A stretch of DNA of 64,000 nt from Cryptomeria japonica (Eukaryota; Streptophyta; Pinopsida; Cupressales; Cupressaceae): assembly GCF_030272615.1 (NCBI RefSeq), contig NC_081409.1, positions 477,664,073 to 477,728,072 of the forward strand, written 5' to 3'. Under the pieces are notes generated by a model. That model searched no databases and had not been told where the DNA came from. It saw only the letters and a list, made by a program, of their open reading frames with translations. A program made the position numbers and the translations under genes. This document shows, piece after piece, positions 1 to 10,797 of this stretch (positions are counted from its first letter, which is position 1; each line of letters opens with the position of its first letter).

Positions 1-2877
1 TTACAATATCCTCAAATAATTTCTCTTTTTCTTTTATCATTCTCTTCTTAAATGTATCCTCATTTATTTGATCAACAGTTACTAGGTTGCCGGTGATAAA
101 CTTAGACAATGTGTCTAGTTGACCTAAAGAATATTTATTCTCAACACTGCACTTTGGTGCTATCAATTTAAGAATTGGTATAGTATCATCAATAGCCTTA
201 TAGGCTTGTGCATTGCATTTTGTGATCTTCTTTATTGAATCTAATAAGACCTCTATTACATTAGTAGGTCTGAATTTTGTCAGAGCTGTACCAGATGTTT
301 GTCCAACAGTTTTTACAATAGCCATGCTATTGGTTGTAGTTATTTCCTTGCTTGGTTCAACCTCTAGTAGGTTTGTCTGAGTTTGCATTTCTACAAACAA
401 AGTTTTAGGTTTTTCAGTTTGGCCGGGTGGCACTATCTCTGTTTGTACCTGTTCTTCAACCTGTATTAGTTTGGGTTTCTCCAAATGTGTCTCAGATGAT
501 TTCTCTAAGCTTTCAATTGTCGGTTCCTCATTTTATGCCTCTAAACTTTTCTTAGTTGGTTCTTCAGATGGTTTGTCTATTATATCTATTGGTTTCTCAG
601 TGGTATCCTCTGCCAGTTGCTCTGCTTGTGTAGGTTTTTCTATGTTTAACTCAACCTCTGCAGCTGGTGACTCTGTGGTCACATCTTTCTCCTTATCCTC
701 AATGATCTCTTTGTCAACCACGACATTAACTTCCTGCGTATCTACATTTACAGTATATAGAATTTCTGATTTAGGGTTTGTATCTTCTACCGGAGTCTCC
801 ATACTCTCAGTGGCTGGTTGATTTGTAGTAGTGTCTACCGGTGGAGTATCTAAAGGAGGTGGGGGCATATTGTCAGTTATTTTTAAACTTGGTGATCCAC
901 CTACCTTGCCTTTACCCTTGTCTCTGTCCTTTTGATATACTCTAATAGTTTTAGGTCTAAGTAATTCTACCTCTTTTTCTTTCTCCACAAAGAAAATATC
1001 CCATCCATCAGTTGTTTCCTCAGATACTTCAGTTACTCTACCAGCTATTAATGCTACATGTTGGTGAGCAATAGAAAATATTGTCTAGTTAGCCTCACTG
1101 ATTAATTTGTCTATTTTATCAGGTGAGTTAACTGGATGTACTGCCAGTAATTTTTCAATTTTAATCTTTTTATCTAGTTCAACAATAGATAATATTCTAG
1201 CTTCTAATCTCCTATACAAGTCATTTGTAATTTCATCAACAATTTGGATCAAAAATTTCTTGTATATATCTAAGTGTAGAATTACACTATTCTCTATACT
1301 TTCCTTATCATTAGCTGATAGTGTATTGTATATTTTATTGATTTCTTCAGCTTACCATCCTCTGTAATTTTGCTAAGAATTTTGTCAATGGGAGCAATAG
1401 TTTGTTTCACCTTCTTCTTAAGAGTCATCTTCTTTGGTAGAGGCCTTACTGCCTGTTGCTTCTATCTTGTCATTTTTGATGTAGGAGAAGGTGTCAGTGA
1501 AGGTTTTCTTTTCCTCTCAACTCTCTTGAATACAGCACGTATGTCACTTTCTGAAGAAGATCCAATCAGTGAAAGGTGAGTTTCCGGTTGAAGTGCTTCC
1601 AACTCACTTTCAGTTATACCAGTTTGTTTTAGCACATCTTCCTTGATTTCCTTTGCCTGTCAGGTTCCTTTTCTAACGGTTGCTTCTACCTTCTTAACTC
1701 TTTTTCTTGATTGTATAGTGCTCTCAATTTTTTCTGCACTGCCAAATACTTTCTCATCCAGCTCTTTAGGAGCTTCAAGGAGGTCTTTTGCATAAGTTTC
1801 TATGATGTTGTCATCTATCTCATAGCCCATTTCTATTACCCAGATGGTTATAGGGATAATTGCCTCCATCCAAATTTTATCTTTCTTGATCACAAAACAG
1901 ATTTCCTTTTGATACTTATCTACAATAGCTTGTGATAGTCTTACTTTGTTCTTCATTCGAGCCTTAAATGCTTGAAAATGTTCATTTATGTTTTTCTCCC
2001 TGTTCTCTCCCATATTGTTTAATAGTTTTGATAGTTGTTTTCCTACCAGTATATCAAATCCAAAATCTCTAACACCAATACCAGGTACTTGTTTGGTTAT
2101 GTATAGCATCAGACAAACAAGTAAGTTTCCAAATCTAAATGTCCCCTTTTTTTCTCTTTTGATCTTACACAAATTGTCTATCAACTCATCTTTGAGCCAT
2201 TCACATATGTCTATTCTTGCATTATCATTTACCATATCATAGGCACTCTTAATACATAGGCTAGAAACTGAGTTTAACCTATTTGCATGTGTAGACTTAT
2301 AACCTAAGATCATACTGATAAATCTGATATTTGTATCCTTCACATCGTTTACCCTTAGAGATCTCTTATAAAATGTTGCACTGGTTAGGTTTGTCACTAA
2401 GTCATTTGAGACCTTCTTAGTTTTGTTATGTCTGTTGTCGATGGAGGTTAACCCTATTACAGCTTTTACTGCTTCTTTTGTGATTTTATGAATAGAGTCT
2501 AACCAAAAGGATTCACCATGTACTCTTCTTAACAAAATCCTTATGATATCCTTGGGGAAATCTGGGATACTAAGTATTTTAGTGAAACCTAGGGTTTCTA
2601 CTATCTTATGTTCAAGTTTGACATTTCTGGATTCATCACAAATTACAGTCTCATACATATTTTTAATTTCATCATCACCTAGTTCATCAATATGACAATG
2701 TATATACATTCTAGGGTCTTCAGCATATACTACTCCTTTAGGGATTTGAGAGAATGCACCTATGCTATCATCTTTCTTAGAAATTTTGGGAACTAGCTGA
2801 AAAATGGGTCTAGGTCACTTAACAACTTCCACAGTAGTAGGGTTTGTAATAAATTCAAGAGTGGATGAAGATGCCAT
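1..2877 (-). pseudogene. Second large frame of element E, function unknown, broken
   Basis: The frame starts at an ATG (2877-2875) with MASSSTLEFITNPTT. It meets a TGA after about 20 codons, then reads openly from 2709 to 1660 (349 codons). Further segments follow after stops and frameshifts at about 1660, 1350 and 1090, with an open piece at 988-533, and the frame continues to the window edge. The N-terminal half is globular and includes HKITKEAVKAVIGLTSI. The C-terminal half is rich in Glu, Lys, Pro and Thr and looks disordered. I recognise no protease, integrase, reverse transcriptase or RNase H motif. It lies downstream of the gag-like frame in the same orientation, where pol would be expected. 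The globular part resembles, in layout only, the 'plant transposon protein' frames carried by plant retroelements. That comparison is inference. Confidence 0.6.
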
Positions 2878-3186
2878 AGCTATAAATACCTCAATCTGCC
2901 TTAAGGATGAATGCTTTGATGGATTGCTTCACTTCTTTGCTTGGAGTACCTTCGCTCAGGAATTTTTGCGCTCTCGAAGATTTGAACGCTCGATGAATGA
3001 AAAAGGAGCCAAAACACTTTCTTTATAATGTTATTTTTGCCAACTACCACATTTAATGCTTGCCAGTTAAGTCATAACTTAATTCATCTGTCGGTATAGA
3101 AGTAATTTCAACTTTTCACCAACAACCGAGGGAATAATAGCATGTTTTTCATTTTGTTGCTAAACCCCCAAAAGAATTTTCTTTAG

Positions 3187-4240
3187 TTAGATGAAGAGTC
3201 TCCTGCAGGTGGAGGAGTAATCACATCAACATTCTGATCTCACTTTCTGATCCATTGTTTTGAGAATTCTTGCTTTACCTCTTTAACTTTTTCTTTACCT
3301 TTCAAACTAGGACCTATGTTATTTGTTGGTGATGCTTTACTTCTACAAAATTTACCAATATGTCCAATCTTGTTACAGGCAGAAAAAGTCACATTATTCT
3401 TCTGAATAGATTCCCATATCCTTTGCCAGTATGTGTTCTGCATTGATTAGATAAGTGCCCAAATCTTCCACAAACATAACATCTCACATTCATTCTACAA
3501 TTTTTTGAATTATGACCAACTTTGTTGCATTTAGAACATTGACCGGTGGGTGTATTAGTGTTCTGATAATTTCTAGATCTACACTAATTTGCTCTATGAC
3601 CATACTTGTAAGCAGTAGGTTGTCTTACCGGTTTGCTATGATCATGATTGTTTGTAGTACCAGAGCTTTCACCAACTTCAAAGCCAAGGCCATTTGTATC
3701 ACCATTAGGTTTCTGATTCTTCAGCATGTCACCAAGTTCTTCTGAACTTTTCTTGAATTTTTCCTTGTGATGATTTGCAGCAGTTAGTTCACTTTCCAAG
3801 ATTCCTTTCTATCTTATGAGTTCATTTTTGTCATTTTGTGTATGCATTAGATCTGTCTTCAACATATCATTTTCATGACTAAGTCTCCTATTTTCATTTC
3901 TAGCATCATTTAGTCTTTTGGCCAAGTCTTCTTCATTCTTCTTTCTATCTTCAATTTCTTTACAAAATCTCATAGTCATATCCTGCATCTCATTATGTGT
4001 TGTACTGATCTCTTGTCTTAGCTTGTTTACCAAATCATTAAGAGTTTCCTTTTCATCATTCTCATTCTGCATCTTTTCACAAATTTCTCTTCTCTTATTT
4101 CTTGCAATGGTAATATTTTCTTGAAGTGCTTGAATGATATCCCTAGCAGCCTTTTGATCATCTTCAAGTTTGATATTCTTCACCTTTTCTGCATCATAGT
4201 CTGGGAGAGTTGTTTTCAATTGTTCTCTCAAGTTTTCCAT
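3187..4240 (-). pseudogene. gag-like protein of element E: coiled coil plus three CCHC knuckles, broken
   Basis: The frame is open from the primer binding site and its first ATG is at 4240, only about 58 bases from that site. Residues 1 to ~145 are an almost continuous charged coiled coil. A linker rich in Asn, Lys and Gly follows. Then come two intact knuckles, CSKCNKVGHNSKNC and CYVCGRFGHLSNQC, at about 3540-3450. A third, FSACNKIGHIGKFC (about 3390), has lost its first Cys to Phe. Stops lie near 3808, 3582 and 3240. CCHC knuckles bind RNA in Gag, and the coiled coil would support multimerisation. The UBN2-type Gag core found in A, B and C is not visible, so this is either a different Gag or one that has lost its N-terminal half. 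Confidence 0.7.
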
Positions 4241-4297
4241 CTCTACCGATGACAAGGTCTTCCTCAAGCTGTTAGGCTTCTGAAAATAGAGGACCAG

Positions 4298-4309
4298 GCT
4301 CTGATACCA
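4298..4309 (-). other. Primer binding site of element E
   Basis: The minus strand reads TGGTATCAGAGC two bases after the LTR end. This is the classic plant site complementary to the 3' end of initiator methionine tRNA and fixes the element's orientation. Confidence 0.9.
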
Positions 4310-4311
4310 AT

Positions 4312-5129
4312 TGTTAGGATTTCCAAAGATACTGAGAGGGGGGGTGAATCAGTTTCTAACTGGTTTATAAATTTACTTGACTTAAAACATGAAAAGCATA
4401 TCAAAATTATGTACCGATAAACAAGAAATAGTGCAGTAAACAAGAATAACAACAACCACATGATAAGTACACCATAACAAACATTTTAATGAGGAAACCT
4501 GGTGTCGGAAAAACATTGGTGGGATTTGTAACCCACAATATTCACTTACTGGCCAATAAGGGAATATTACTCTTTCAATAGGGGCCTGCACATGCAGGAA
4601 GGCCAAGTGCCTAGAGCTCACTGCTCAATTCCAAAACAAGTCACACTGACATACAGAAATGGATTATATTAATTCAATGTCTTGTACTACTTTAGATTAG
4701 CATCTGCTATGCCAGATCCAGTACCGGTTTAAGCTCAGCTACATACATAAACCCTTAACCTATAATTTGCATATTAGGTCTGCTTATCTCGCATCTTATC
4801 ACATATATTTCCTATTACAAAATGATCTAATACATATATGAGTCATATTACAACTCACCATGTCAGCTTACAATGATTTTACAATTAATTACAAAATACA
4901 TTTCAAACAAAATTCATGTCGGCTAGGGTGTCGGTATCCTTCCTTTCGCTGTCGGTGTTTTGTGTGCTGGTGTAGAGTTTGTCGTTGCCAATGCCAGTGT
5001 CCTATCTTGTCAGTATCATATGATTGCAAGGTTGCCATCAATGAAAAAACCTTCAATCACCTACAATTTCTTATTGGAGTGTGCATTTGCCAACATAGAG
5101 ATGACACTAGTCCTTAGGGAGAACTAACA
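4312..5129 (-). repeat. 5' LTR of element E
   Basis: On the plus strand the 818 bp LTR runs from TGTTAGGATTTCC to GAGAACTAACA, with TG/CA termini. It carries the AGAGGGGGGTGAATCA block at about 4330-4350 and a GGAAAAAC block near 4505, both shared with the LTRs of A and C. The partner LTR is outside the window, so the outer end (5129) rests on the TG/CA rule and on frame H resuming immediately beyond it. Confidence 0.75.
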
Positions 5130-5130
5130 A

Positions 5131-7273
5131 CAAAATCTTTTAGGATTAAAGACTTCTCATGAGTCTGTTCTTTAAAACCAAGAGAAGTGTCAAGGTTTTC
5201 AGCAAAATTCAGATCAATATCATCACCAAAGTGATCCATCTATGACAAGTTACTTTCTTCTGGCAACTTATCCTTCTCACCTTCTTTGCTCGGGTCTAGA
5301 TCAATAAAGTGTTCTACGACCTGCCCTTCACTCATACTGGTTTTGGCCCTTTATCTAGTCACACAAATAGAAACAAGTGATCTGATAGCCTCTTTAGCTA
5401 TAGAGGTGGGTTTCTTATGGTGAGAACATTTCTTGGTTTTTATTTATGTTCCTGCAAGACAAATATTTTCAGAAATGTTAGCATCAGGAGCCCTAAAAAC
5501 AACTTGTTTAATCATTTGTGATTCTGAACTCTGAGCATCCAATTGTCTCATTCTAGAAAGCCAATGTATGGTTCTTTGAATCATGGTTATTTCTATGACA
5601 TCAATTTCAACCTTTTCATACTCAATCCAACTTATCTCATCTAAAGGCTTCGATTTGATTCTATCAAATTCAGGATCAAGGATGTCTTTGTCATGATCTG
5701 TAACCCCCTCAACATTCACCTCCAACTTCAAATCAATAATCTGTTGGATCCTCAATCTACTATAGTCTCTTAACCTGACTGCAAACTCATCTTTATAGTC
5801 CTCCCAAAAATCTTCTAAATGAGCAGAAGGAGCATAACTTTTTCCTAATTTAAAGGTCTGAACAGCAAAGAGTTTATTATCAAAACTATTTCTAGCTTGA
5901 TAGAAACCAAAATTGAAATTTTTTAAATCAACTCCAACACTGGTTGCATCTACAAATGATTTGCAAGAAAAAGAACCTAACTCAAAGGGAAAGAGGGCTT
6001 CACGATCACTTAAATCTGCATACTTTTTAATCACATGGGCCAATTGTCTACAAAGCTTTGCTAACACAAAACAATCAAAAGCATACCGAGGCAATTTCAT
6101 GGGTTCCTCCTCAAAACCAGCCACCCAAAGGTAAGTGAAGTGGGAATACTAAATATAGTAGCTCATGTATACTGATTAATTGTTGAGACTCTTCATAAAT
6201 CCTTCTTTCCATATTTCCTGTCAATTCTACAAATATTCTTCTAGTAAAAACATCATGAACCCGCCTATAGTTTTCCAAAGCCTTTTCACTCTGGAAATAG
6301 GGATAGAATTCAAAAACCCGAATTCCTTCAAACACTGGGGCTCAAGGTACTCCTTGCCATTCTTTTATACATGCCAGACAATATATAAGATATGAAGACA
6401 TATAGAAATTCTTATCCCCAAACTGTGCTTGTTTCAATTGATCCTGGAGCGCTTCTTCAATAACCTATCCAAAATCAATGTAGCAGGCTCCTTATAAGAT
6501 GACTTGGATGAAATGATACATCCATTCTACGTACAGATAAGAATCAACCGCTCCCTTAACCTTGTGCAACAAAACTATCAAATCCCTAATGTAGGGTTTC
6601 ACATGATCTATATTCAAGGATTTCGGTAAGCGAGAACCACCTCTCTGAGGTTTATTCAACAAGCTTTTAGCAATAACATTTATATGCTTGTCTGCCTTCT
6701 CATGAAATCTTGTTACAGAGAGGGAAGGGGTGAATTCAGAGTATGCATCCCTCTCAAGAATCCTAAATACTGAGATGATTGTTTCTCAGTTCACTGTTAA
6801 CAAGACTTGACCATCATCTTTCCTTATACACTGGTGTCTAATATCAAACCTATTGATGCATTCCCTCACCAATTCTAGACAAATGATCGCTAAAGGAAAG
6901 GCTGCAACTTCCACCAAACCACTACTTGTTATCTCAGTCATGAATGGTTCTGACATTTGACTCTTTAACCTCCCTAAGAGGTCGCCCATGTCAAAATCTC
7001 TTAGGGCAGTGTCACTGAATTCAAGATGCACACATTCTAAACTAGTAGCATTTCCGAATAAATGAAATGCAGACTTCACTTTCACTAACTCGACCATTAA
7101 AATACCATTCCTCAAGCGGGAAAAAACTAGAAGTAAAAGCCAACAAGAAAATGGAAGAACTGAACTCACCTTGTGTCAACAAATTCCTGAAATCCCTATG
7201 CTTGTAGCAACATTTTACCTATCGCCACCTCCAGCGCCTTATCAAAAATTGACTGAGTTGTTGGTAAAATCAT
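5131..7273 (-). pseudogene. Degraded large frame H, probably a retroelement accessory or gag-like protein
   Basis: Consecutive in-frame or singly frameshifted segments can be followed from an ATG at 7273 (SIFDKALEVAIGKMLLQA) through 7169-6786, 6780-6336, 6335-6111 and 6124-5444 and on to 5131. That is roughly 700 codons with about ten stops and several frameshifts. Readable parts include LTVNQETIISVFRILERDA (~6785), YVEWMYHFIQVIL (~6510) and PRYAFDCFVLAKLCRQLAHV (~6080). The C-terminal part is Glu/Lys/Asp-rich. It is helical and rich in Trp, Tyr and Phe in the middle, with no enzyme motif. A GTGAGT/CTAG pair at about 7170-7120 could be an intron, but the frames on the two sides do not join, so I do not call it. 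Element E is inserted at its 3' end. It could be the accessory ORF of an old Gypsy element; this is inference. Confidence 0.5.
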
Positions 7274-9095
7274 CGCTTATAACGGTGTCGTATATCAAAT
7301 TTAAATTCATTGAGAAACAAATCTGCCTCACACATGCTGAAGATTTTGATATGACAAGCATTAAATGCAATCTCTTAACTTCCATCACCTCACTCATTCC
7401 ACTCATTGCAACTATTTTGACGCGTGTCATTAACTTAACTTTCCATGATTACAAACATCCAATCATGTGCCTTGAAAAATTTGGCACCAGTTGTTGTCTT
7501 TGAAAGAAGAGTCCTGGGTATACAAAATGAATCATAACATCCCCTTATTGAACCCCACAAACCCAAAGAACACAAAGGTTCAAGTCAATTCACACATGTT
7601 CAACCATGTTTATGTATTTATCAAGAAAGACTGTCAACTATACTGAAAAGAAAGGAGAAATAACCGACTTGAACGAAAACAAAAAAGTACAAGGCAGTTC
7701 ATGCTGGTTCAAATAGGTTCACACAAGTTCAATAAGGTACACATTTTACATTTAAAGACGAGGATACAAATTACCATAGAACTAACTTTCCCAAAATGAA
7801 CCTTGATCATGACATGAGCTAGAACACAAAAATTGAAAGATGATGGTAAAACCTAGGATATAGGAAAACTTTTGCCAATAATAATATAATTCATGCATAA
7901 AACAAGGCACAACATAATGTGCAAAATCCAAAAAAATCATACACAAGAGTGGCACTTTATCTCAATTTGTCTACAAGTGAATAAGTGCATGAAAAGGAAG
8001 CTTAAAATACCCAAATGGGGCAAAGTATTGGAAATATATGTAGGAGCCCAAGAGAAGCCATCCAATGCAAACAAAAAGTTTTTGGTAGCCAAAAAGACCA
8101 AGTAACCAACCATAAAGTGAAAAACACAAAAGACAAAATAAAGTTACATGGGGAAAAATCTAGAAAAAATAATAGTACATCTAGATAGGGGACTTAGAGA
8201 TTTTCAATGATAAATTAAAGTCAAAAAATGGATTTTGTATCCCAAGTTATGGCCCCAAAAGTGCAAAAGAAATGGCTGAATTGGAGACTTGTAGCAGTCA
8301 CAAAGGGTAAATTATGACAAAACCACAATAATGAGCATATTGACACTAGAACCAGCTTTCAGATGATATGTGGTTTTCCTTATTTTGACTTTGAATGACA
8401 AAGTTATGAGAAAAAAATCAATTGTAACTTTATAAGGTTTGGAGGGCATGCAAGGGTTCGTACTACTGACGTCAACAAAATATTTCCTCTTTTGCCCGAA
8501 ACAACCCCTTGGCTGAAAAAATTCTCAATTGCTGCAAAAAAGCTCAAGGCACTAGAAAATAGAATATTCAATAGAAACTTTGAAGATTTTGATTGCCAAA
8601 AAATGTATCGCTGACTTTTTTAATGGCTGCCAAAAATTTTGAGATTGTCAGTGTTTCATTGAAGGGCCACTGGTAATTCTTGGATCCACCACCAAAAAAT
8701 AGTGGGCTCAAACTATAGTGAAGCCGCAAAAAAATATAGAGCAACTCCAAACACTATTAACTAAAGCTCACAAGAGTGCCAAAAAAGAAAGAGCCACCAA
8801 CTAAGGTGAAACTATCCATTCCATGTGTAGGATACCTAAAACCACAGTTGCGAACCATGAATCTGCCTACCCATAGGAAACAAAACTGCTCATAAAAAAA
8901 TGTTGCACCCGCTAAGAAAATTTTGCTATTGGCAAAGAGAAAAAAAGAATGGCCAATTTTTTTTTGCAGTGCTAAATGTGTGTGGAAATCATCACGATCA
9001 AAGGGGAGAGGTGGCTCATACATTGTCATTGGAAGAAACAAAGATTGAGCTTTGGTACTATGTTGAAACAAATATTTATCTCTATACCATGTTGA
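7274..9095. other. AT-rich stretch without recognisable genes
   Basis: I find no frame with conserved motifs, no LTR termini and no repeats longer than simple A-rich runs. The stretch lies upstream of frame H and downstream (left) of Copia element C. It may be the 5' untranslated region or LTR of whatever element carried H. The last bases before 9096 are the left flank of C. Confidence 0.5.
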
Positions 9096-10425
9096 TGTTG
9101 ATAGCAGGGCAACAACAAAGCAGAAAAACTAAGAGGGGGGTGAATAAGTTTTCACCAAACTCTAGAAAATTAACCTTAATTACATATCTAATCATGAACA
9201 ACAATAACAAAGATAATCACCACATGAACAACACACATAACACATGGATTTTTTATGTGGAAAACCCAGTTAAGGGAAAAACCATGGTGGGAACCTACCC
9301 ACAATAAGATGATATTTTGTAGTAGTATGTGTAAATATTACAATGGGGAATACACAAGCATCTAGGCACACTGCCTAGAGCTCACTGCTCAAAACAACAA
9401 AGGGCTACAACCCTAGGATGGATCATTGCCTTACAAATATCGAACAACAACCTAGATTACATGAACTAAAAGAATAGCATCTCAAAATGCCTGATTATAG
9501 TTCTGGTTAAGCATATTGTCTACAACGATTCCACTATGCTCTTTCACACTATCGAATCATAGATTCGCTTGTTTGCACATACAATAACCTGTCAAATCAT
9601 AAACACAACCGCAGACACCCAACTAACATGATTGCATCACCTATTTATACAATTCATTAACCTTACCCTTAAGGTTGGCTCAACACATAAGACCTAATTA
9701 TAAAATTACATCACACAATACATAAAATAATAACCAGACTAATACAATGCCGACAAGGACATAACATGGACCCAAATCAAATCCTCGAACACACAAAACC
9801 ATCAAATAATTCACCAAGATCATCTACACCATCAAATATGTCCCATAACATGAAGAACACCACCAAACCAATAAAATCTTCATCAACATGCACCACGATC
9901 AACGCAGACCACCAAAATGCATAGCACATTATCAGAAAACAATAATAAGCAACGTGAATTCTAGTGCAATCACCACAACAACTCAGATCATAAGATTTAT
10001 CATTAACACTATTACCGAAGCTCAAGAACACCAACTAACAAACTGAAAGATACACTTGTGAAGTTCCAAATCATGAACCATCTGATCAAAGGACATGCAT
10101 GAACGTCCCAAACACTCTCCAAAATCCACAACTCAAGATATAATCATTTTAGAGCAATATGAATCAAATACCACCATTTTGCAACACATAATACTGAAAA
10201 ACCATTCACCATACTGGACCACATAACTCAATCAAATCACCTCATAGCATCATGAAAATCATATTTAATCAACTAGAGATAAGCATCTCAAAACCCAATA
10301 AACTGTATCATCACATTTGCATTAGATCACCAAAACCAACTCTCTACAACAACCAATTCTCTGCAACATAGGAATATGTTGACGTCAATAACAACAACAT
10401 ATCCCAACAACTCTAATATCCAACA
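9096..10425 (-). repeat. 3' LTR of element C
   Basis: This 1330 bp LTR runs TGTTGATAGCAGGGC to ATATCCAACA on the plus strand. It matches 54982-56274 along its length, including the AGGGGGGTGAATAAG block (9133-9147) and the GTGGAAAACCC / GGGAAAAACC block near 9260-9285. The inner border is fixed by the polypurine tract that starts at 10426. Confidence 0.88.
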
Positions 10426-10797
10426 ATCTCCCCCTTTTCCATTGATAGAAACATATAAATATCAAAAATAATAATACAAAGAAAGAAAACAACATCCAAC
10501 AGTCTCCCTCAAAATCAATAAGATCAGCTCCCCCTTAGACAGATAACTCAAAAATACTTCACGGTTTTTCACAAGGTCTTATCCCCCTTTGACAGCAATG
10601 CCAAAGACACAAACAAATCATTATTCTCATGCATATCTCCCTCTAAGAAGGAAAATCACTCCCCCTTAGGATAAATTCACAAATCTGATCAACTGAACCA
10701 CACACTAACTACTCCCCCAAAGTAGCAACACCAATTCATCAATCCAGATAACATAATAGGACACTGAAGTCCACCTGATCAATGTATCCCAATACAT
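10426..10797 (-). promoter_or_regulatory. Polypurine tract of element C plus extra purine tracts
   Basis: Abutting the 3' LTR, the minus strand reads GGAAAAGGGGGAGAT (10426-10440), the primer site for plus-strand DNA. Between it and the pol stop are further minus-strand purine tracts at about 10499, 10527, 10578, 10633, 10660 and 10709 (cores such as AAGGGGGAGC and AAAGGGGGATAAG). Several sit next to a GGCATTGCTGTCA-like word. No coding frame is present here. Confidence 0.7.

Larger units (their letters stand above)
1..5129 (-). mobile_element. Element E: 5' part of an LTR retrotransposon (runs off the left edge)
   Basis: Read on the minus strand, the order is LTR (5129-4312), Met-type primer binding site (4309-4298), a gag-like frame with zinc knuckles (4240-3187), then a second long frame (2877 to beyond base 1). 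The LTR starts TGTTAG and ends CTAACA on the plus strand, so its terminal inverted repeats are perfect. The 3' LTR must lie left of the window, so the far TSD cannot be checked. No protease, integrase or reverse transcriptase is visible in the 5 kb available. The element may be non-autonomous, or its pol may lie outside the window. It interrupts frame H, which resumes at 5131. The superfamily is not proven, but the LTR resembles the Copia LTRs of A and C. Confidence 0.75.

Noticed and set aside
471-821. Plus-strand open frames in 471-2242 and 3512-4124
   Set aside because: Antisense shadows of element E's frames; Ser/Phe/Leu-rich, as expected from the reverse of Lys/Glu-rich coding DNA.
7120-7172. 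Possible intron (GTGAGT...CTAG) in frame H
   Set aside because: Joining the two sides does not preserve the downstream reading frame.
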